Source: Pseudomonas syringae (GTDB lineage: Bacteria; Pseudomonadota; Gammaproteobacteria; Pseudomonadales; Pseudomonadaceae). Taken from it: DNA of 64,000 nt. Position 1 is the stretch's first letter. The number at the start of each line of letters is the position of its first letter. Location of the stretch: the NCBI RefSeq assembly GCF_021605415.1, contig NZ_WKEQ01000011.1, positions 1-64,000 of the forward strand, read 5' to 3'. Of this stretch, positions 60,477 to 64,000 are shown piece by piece. The position numbers and the translations under genes were made by a program. The notes under the pieces were generated by a model. It did no database searches. It was given only the letters and a program-made list of their open reading frames with translations, and was not told the DNA's origin.

Positions 60477-61853
60477 ATGTCCTTTTCCCGTCGCCAAATC
60501 CTCGGTGGCCTGGCCGGTCTGGTTGTCGTTGGCGTCGGAGCGGGCGGGGCGTCGCGATACTGGCTGGGGAAAATGGCCGACGCCGAAGCGGGTCATGACT
60601 ACGAGTTGATCGCCGCGCCGCTGGACGTCGAGTTGGTCGCCGGGCACAAAACCCCGGCCTGGGCGTTTGGCCTGTCGGCGCCGGGTACCGAGTTGCGTGT
60701 GCGACAGGGCGAATGGCTGAGGGTGCGCTTCATCAACCATTTGCCGGTCGCCACCACCATTCACTGGCATGGCATTCGCCTGCCGCTGGAGATGGACGGC
60801 GTGCCGTATGTGTCGCAACTGCCGGTGCTGCCGGGTGAATACTTCGACTACAAATTCCGCGTGCCGGACGCCGGCAGCTATTGGTATCACCCGCACGTCA
60901 GCAGCAGCGAAGAGCTGGGGCGCGGGCTGGTCGGGCCGCTGATTGTCGAAGAACGCGAGCCGACCGGTTTCAAATTCGAACAGACCCTGAGCCTGAAAAA
61001 CTGGCACATCGACGACAAAGGCCAGTTCGTCGACTTCAGCATTCCGCGCGAAGCCGCTCGTGGTGGCACCGCCGGACGGTTATCGACGATCAATGGCGTG
61101 CCGTCGCCGGTCATCGACTTGCCGGCCGGGCAGATTACCCGTGTGCGCCTGCTCAACCTCGACAATACCCTGACGTATCGCATTAATATTCCCGGCGTCG
61201 AAGCGCAAATCTATGCGCTGGACGGCAACCCGGTCGAGCCGCGCCCGATGGGCAAGGAATACTGGCTGGGGCCGGGCATGCGCATTTGCCTGGCGATCAA
61301 GGCTCCGCCGGCCGGCGAAGAATTGTCCCTGCGCAACGGCCCGGTGCGCCTGGGCACCCTGCGTTCGGTGGTCAACAACGATGCGCCGACCGACTGGCCG
61401 AAGGCATTGCCGGCCAATCCAGTGGCCGAGCCGGATCTGGCGAATGCGCAGAAACTCAACTTCAATTTCGAATGGGTCGGTTCGGTGTCGGTGAACGTCG
61501 ACAATGGCCGGCCGCCGAGCCTGTGGCAGATCAATGGCAAGGCCTGGGACATCACCGACAAGACGTGTGCGGATCGGCCCATCGCCAAACTTGAGAAGGG
61601 CAAAAGCTACATTTTCGAATTAAAAAACCTGACACAGTATCAACACCCGATCCACTTGCACGGCATGAGTTTCAAAGTGATTGCGTCGAATCGGCACAAG
61701 ATCATTCCGTACTTCACCGACACTTATCTGCTGGGTAAAAACGAGCGTGCGCAAGTGGCGCTGGTGGCGGATAACCCGGGTGTATGGATGTTCCATTGCC
61801 ATGTGATCGACCACATGGAAACCGGCCTGATGGCCGCCATCGAGGTGGCGTGA
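60477..61853 (+). CDS. Tat-exported multicopper oxidase
   Basis: This 458-residue oxidase has a twin-arginine signal (SFSRRQILGGLAG) and the copper motifs HWHGIRLP, WYHPHVSS, HPIHLHGM and FHCHVIDHMETGLM. These supply type 1, 2 and 3 copper sites in three cupredoxin domains. It should be a periplasmic enzyme of the CueO/SufI-like group; the methionine-rich segment of CueO is absent. The ATG at 60477 is chosen because it places the Tat motif at the N-terminus. Its stop overlaps tadA by one base. Confidence 0.92.
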   Translation: MSFSRRQILGGLAGLVVVGVGAGGASRYWLGKMADAEAGHDYELIAAPLDVELVAGHKTPAWAFGLSAPGTELRVRQGEWLRVRFINHLPVATTIHWHGIRLPLEMDGVPYVSQLPVLPGEYFDYKFRVPDAGSYWYHPHVSSSEELGRGLVGPLIVEEREPTGFKFEQTLSLKNWHIDDKGQFVDFSIPREAARGGTAGRLSTINGVPSPVIDLPAGQITRVRLLNLDNTLTYRINIPGVEAQIYALDGNPVEPRPMGKEYWLGPGMRICLAIKAPPAGEELSLRNGPVRLGTLRSVVNNDAPTDWPKALPANPVAEPDLANAQKLNFNFEWVGSVSVNVDNGRPPSLWQINGKAWDITDKTCADRPIAKLEKGKSYIFELKNLTQYQHPIHLHGMSFKVIASNRHKIIPYFTDTYLLGKNERAQVALVADNPGVWMFHCHVIDHMETGLMAAIEVA

Positions 61854-62350
61854 TGCGTCAGATTCGTCCTGCGGCGATCATCGACCGCAGTCGTGACCGT
61901 GACTTTATGCGTGAAGCGCTGATCCTTGCCGCCCAAGGCGCGAAGCTCGGTGAAGTGCCGGTGGGCGCCGTGCTGGTGCAGGATGGCGAAATCATCGGCC
62001 GTGGCTTCAACTGCCCGATCAGCGGCAGCGATCCGAGCGCCCATGCGGAAATGGTCGCGATCCGCGCCGCCGCGCAAGCCGTGAGCAATTACCGACTGCC
62101 GGGCAGCACCCTGTACGTGACGCTGGAACCGTGCAGCATGTGCGCGGGGTTGATCGTCCATTCGCGGATTGCGCGGGTGGTGTACGGCGCGTTGGAACCC
62201 AAGGCCGGGATTGTGCAAAGTCAGGGGGAGTTTTTCACTCAGGGCTTTTTGAATCACCGGGTGTTGTTTGAGGGCGGGGTGCTGGCGGAGGAGTGTGGCG
62301 CGGTGTTGAGCGAGTTCTTCAAGGCCCGTCGGGCCAAACCAACAATCTAG
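61853..62350 (+). CDS. tadA: tRNA-specific adenosine deaminase
   Basis: TadA converts A34 to inosine in tRNA-Arg(ACG). The 165-residue protein has the deaminase zinc motifs HAEMVAIR and EPCSMCAG and a catalytic glutamate in HAE. The start at 61853 (MRQIRPAAIIDRSRDRDFM) overlaps the oxidase stop (TGATG), so the two genes are coupled. Confidence 0.95.
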   Translation: MRQIRPAAIIDRSRDRDFMREALILAAQGAKLGEVPVGAVLVQDGEIIGRGFNCPISGSDPSAHAEMVAIRAAAQAVSNYRLPGSTLYVTLEPCSMCAGLIVHSRIARVVYGALEPKAGIVQSQGEFFTQGFLNHRVLFEGGVLAEECGAVLSEFFKARRAKPTI

Positions 62351-62365
62351 ATAACAACACCAAAC

Positions 62366-62457
62366 CTGTGGGAGCTGGCTTGCCAGCGATAGCGGTGTTT
62401 CAGTCGACATCAATGCTGGATGTGCCGACGCCATCGCTGGCAAGCCAGCTCCCACAG
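62366..62457. repeat. REP doublet between tadA and cmoB
   Basis: CTGTGGGAGCTGGCTTGCCAG (62366-62386, continuing CGAT) and its inverted copy at 62433-62457 flank a 40-base spacer. This is the second REP type of the window, with TGCCAGCGAT heads. Confidence 0.9.
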
Positions 62458-62482
62458 TTTTTGCAGTGTTTGTGAGAACGGG

Positions 62483-63439
62483 TTATTTACGGGCGACGAT
62501 CACCGCGCGCATCGGCGCCGGCAGCCCTTCAACCGTCTTGCTGTGATCGTCCGGATCAAGGAAATCGCTCAGTGACTGATACTTCATCCATTCGGTGCCA
62601 CGTTGTTCTTCGACAGTCGTGGTGCTCACGTCTACACATCGAACATCCGTGAAACCGGCACGTCGCAACCACAACTCCAGCGCCGGCACTGACGGCAGAA
62701 ACCACACGTTGCGCATCTGCGCATAACGGTCTTCCGGCACCAACACCTGCTGCTGATCACCTTCGATCACCAGCGTTTCCAACACCAGTTCGCCTCCCTT
62801 GACCAGGCAATCCTTCAACGCCAGCAAATGCTCGATCGGCGAACGACGGTGGTAGAACACGCCCATGGAAAACACCGTGTCGAAGCCTTCGAGGTTCGCC
62901 GGCAAGTCTTCAAACGGGAACGGCAAGTGCCAGGCATTCGGCTCGGACAGGTAACGCTGCACTGCCTGGAACTGGCAGAAGAACAGCCAGTTCGGGTCAA
63001 CACCGATCACGCTGTCGGCCCCGGCGCCGAGCATGCGCCACATGTAGTAGCCGTTGCCGCAGCCGACATCGAGGATGCGCTTGCCTTTCAGATCCAGATG
63101 CGGTGCGACCCGCGACCATTTCCAGTCCGAGCGCCATTCGGTGTCGACATGCACGCCAAACAGGTCGAACGGGCCTTTGCGCCACGGCGACAGCCCCATC
63201 AGGGCGGTGCGCATTTGCGCGCGGGTGTCGTCGTCGCAATCAGTGTCCAGTGTCAGGCCGTTGAGCAGATCGACTTCGCTGGGCTGGATCTTCGGCAACG
63301 CGTCGAGCGCACTTTGCCAGCGCTCCAGATCGCCGTGGCCTTTGTCCATTTTCTTGTCGAGTTGCGCTTGCAGTGTGTTGGCCCAATTGGCCAGCGGCGT
63401 GCCGGCCAGGCGGCGGGCGAGGGGGGACAAATCAATCAT
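62483..63439 (-). CDS. cmoB: tRNA U34 carboxymethyltransferase
   Basis: CmoB transfers a carboxymethyl group from carboxy-SAM to 5-hydroxyuridine-34 of tRNAs, giving cmo5U. The 318-residue protein has the cofactor loop [22 protein letters not shown] and the [12 protein letters not shown] motif. Its start overlaps the end of cmoA by four bases, so both enzymes of the pathway are co-translated. Confidence 0.96.
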   Translation of the reverse strand: MIDLSPLARRLAGTPLANWANTLQAQLDKKMDKGHGDLERWQSALDALPKIQPSEVDLLNGLTLDTDCDDDTRAQMRTALMGLSPWRKGPFDLFGVHVDTEWRSDWKWSRVAPHLDLKGKRILDVGCGNGYYMWRMLGAGADSVIGVDPNWLFFCQFQAVQRYLSEPNAWHLPFPFEDLPANLEGFDTVFSMGVFYHRRSPIEHLLALKDCLVKGGELVLETLVIEGDQQQVLVPEDRYAQMRNVWFLPSVPALELWLRRAGFTDVRCVDVSTTTVEEQRGTEWMKYQSLSDFLDPDDHSKTVEGLPAPMRAVIVARK

Positions 63440-64000
63440 GGCAAGGCAATCAACGAGGCAAAGTTAAGACACTGGAACCACGGCACGACTTTCGAGAACC
63501 CGGCGGCCAACAGGCGTTCGCGGTGTTCTTCGAGGCTGTCGGGCTTCATGACGTTTTCGATGGCGCTGCGTTTCTGGGCGATTTCCAATTCGCTGTAGCC
63601 GTTGGCGCGTTTGAACGCGACATGCAGATCGGTGAGCAACGCGTGCTCTTCGGCATCGTTGAAACGCAGCTTTTCCGAGAGGATCAACGCACCGCCCGGC
63701 AATAACGATTGACGGATACGGCTGAGCAACGCGGTGCGCTGATCGGGGGCGATGAATTGCAGGGTGAAGTTCAGCGCCACCACCGAGGCCGGTTCGAAAT
63801 CGAGGGCGAGGATGTCGCCTTCGATCACCTCGACCGGCAGCAGCTCCTGGAACATCGAATCCTGACCGTTCAGATATTCGCGGCAGCGTTCGACCATCGC
63901 CGCCGAGTTATCCACCGCGATCACCCGGCAACCGTCGGTGCGCACATGACGGCGCAACGCTTGGGTCACGGCGCCCAGTGACGCGCCGAGGTCATAAAGT
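63436..64000 (-). CDS. cmoA: Carboxy-S-adenosylmethionine synthase, partial
   Basis: The C-terminal 188 residues are present; the 5' part lies beyond the right edge. CmoA makes carboxy-SAM from SAM and prephenate. Visible are the SAM-binding [23 protein letters not shown] and [13 protein letters not shown] segments. It is directly upstream of and overlaps cmoB, which uses its product. Confidence 0.94.
   Translation of the reverse strand, partial: LYDLGASLGAVTQALRRHVRTDGCRVIAVDNSAAMVERCREYLNGQDSMFQELLPVEVIEGDILALDFEPASVVALNFTLQFIAPDQRTALLSRIRQSLLPGGALILSEKLRFNDAEEHALLTDLHVAFKRANGYSELEIAQKRSAIENVMKPDSLEEHRERLLAAGFSKVVPWFQCLNFASLIALP

Overview
The window is chromosomal DNA from a fluorescent Pseudomonas (P. 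fluorescens group). The evidence is the high G+C content, the order queA-tgt-yajC-secD-secF, suhB-trmJ-cysE-iscRSUA-hscBA-fdx-iscX-ndk-rlmN-pilF-rodZ-ispG-hisS-yfgM-bamB-der and xseA-guaB-guaA-tadA, and many copies of the pseudomonad REP sequence (GTGGGAGC..GGCTTGC..GCGA).

Layout. 1-3.9 kb: the edge of an unknown gene, a two-component system, and a divergent pair of exported methionine sulfoxide reductases (msrB, msrA). 3.9-8.3 kb: a LysR regulator divergent from an ArgD-like aminotransferase, a truncated orphan yoeB toxin, and a PhoD-like phosphatase. 8.5-12.4 kb: a PH-domain protein, a three-gene unit (double-domain KaiC-like ATPase, stand-alone receiver, small protein), and a drug/metabolite exporter with a very histidine-rich tail. 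12.6-19.5 kb is the accessory part. It holds a structured leader with a 14-codon peptide, a SulP anion transporter, a tandem universal stress protein, a NUDIX hydrolase, a complete IS66 element and a P4-type integrase cut off at the IS66 end. It is anchored at tRNA-Leu(CAA). I read it as the eroded remnant of an island inserted at that tRNA.

19.6-45.7 kb is conserved core on the plus strand, with suhB the only minus-strand gene in it. It covers queuosine synthesis (queA, tgt), Sec translocon accessory proteins (yajC, secD, secF), tRNA methylation and serine acetylation (trmJ, cysE), the ISC iron-sulfur operon with an IscR-type operator, ndk, rlmN (itself an Fe-S enzyme), pilF, rodZ, ispG (another Fe-S enzyme), hisS, yfgM, bamB and der. 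A glutamine-transaminase/omega-amidase-like pair follows. 45.8-54.8 kb: a small coiled-coil protein, leuA with a leucine-rich leader ORF, an M23 peptidase, xseA, a zinc-ribbon protein, and guaBA with a near-consensus promoter. 54.9-60.2 kb is a second accessory patch with two large minus-strand genes: a 1,025-residue protein resembling large Pseudomonas toxins, and a 690-residue orphan resembling TerD-associated proteins. The window ends with a Tat-exported multicopper oxidase, tadA, cmoB and the 3' part of cmoA.

The candidates most worth pursuing are the SulP leader (RNA fold plus a peptide ending Pro-Pro-stop), the KaiC/receiver/small-protein unit, the large toxin-like protein whose C-terminal domain seems to have lost catalytic residues, and the orphan TerD-related protein. 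Smaller curiosities are a promoter box inside a terminator loop before ndk, heptad AGCT repeats around der and guaA, and a 31-bp palindrome at the IS66/integrase junction. All family assignments are by reading motifs, without database searches.
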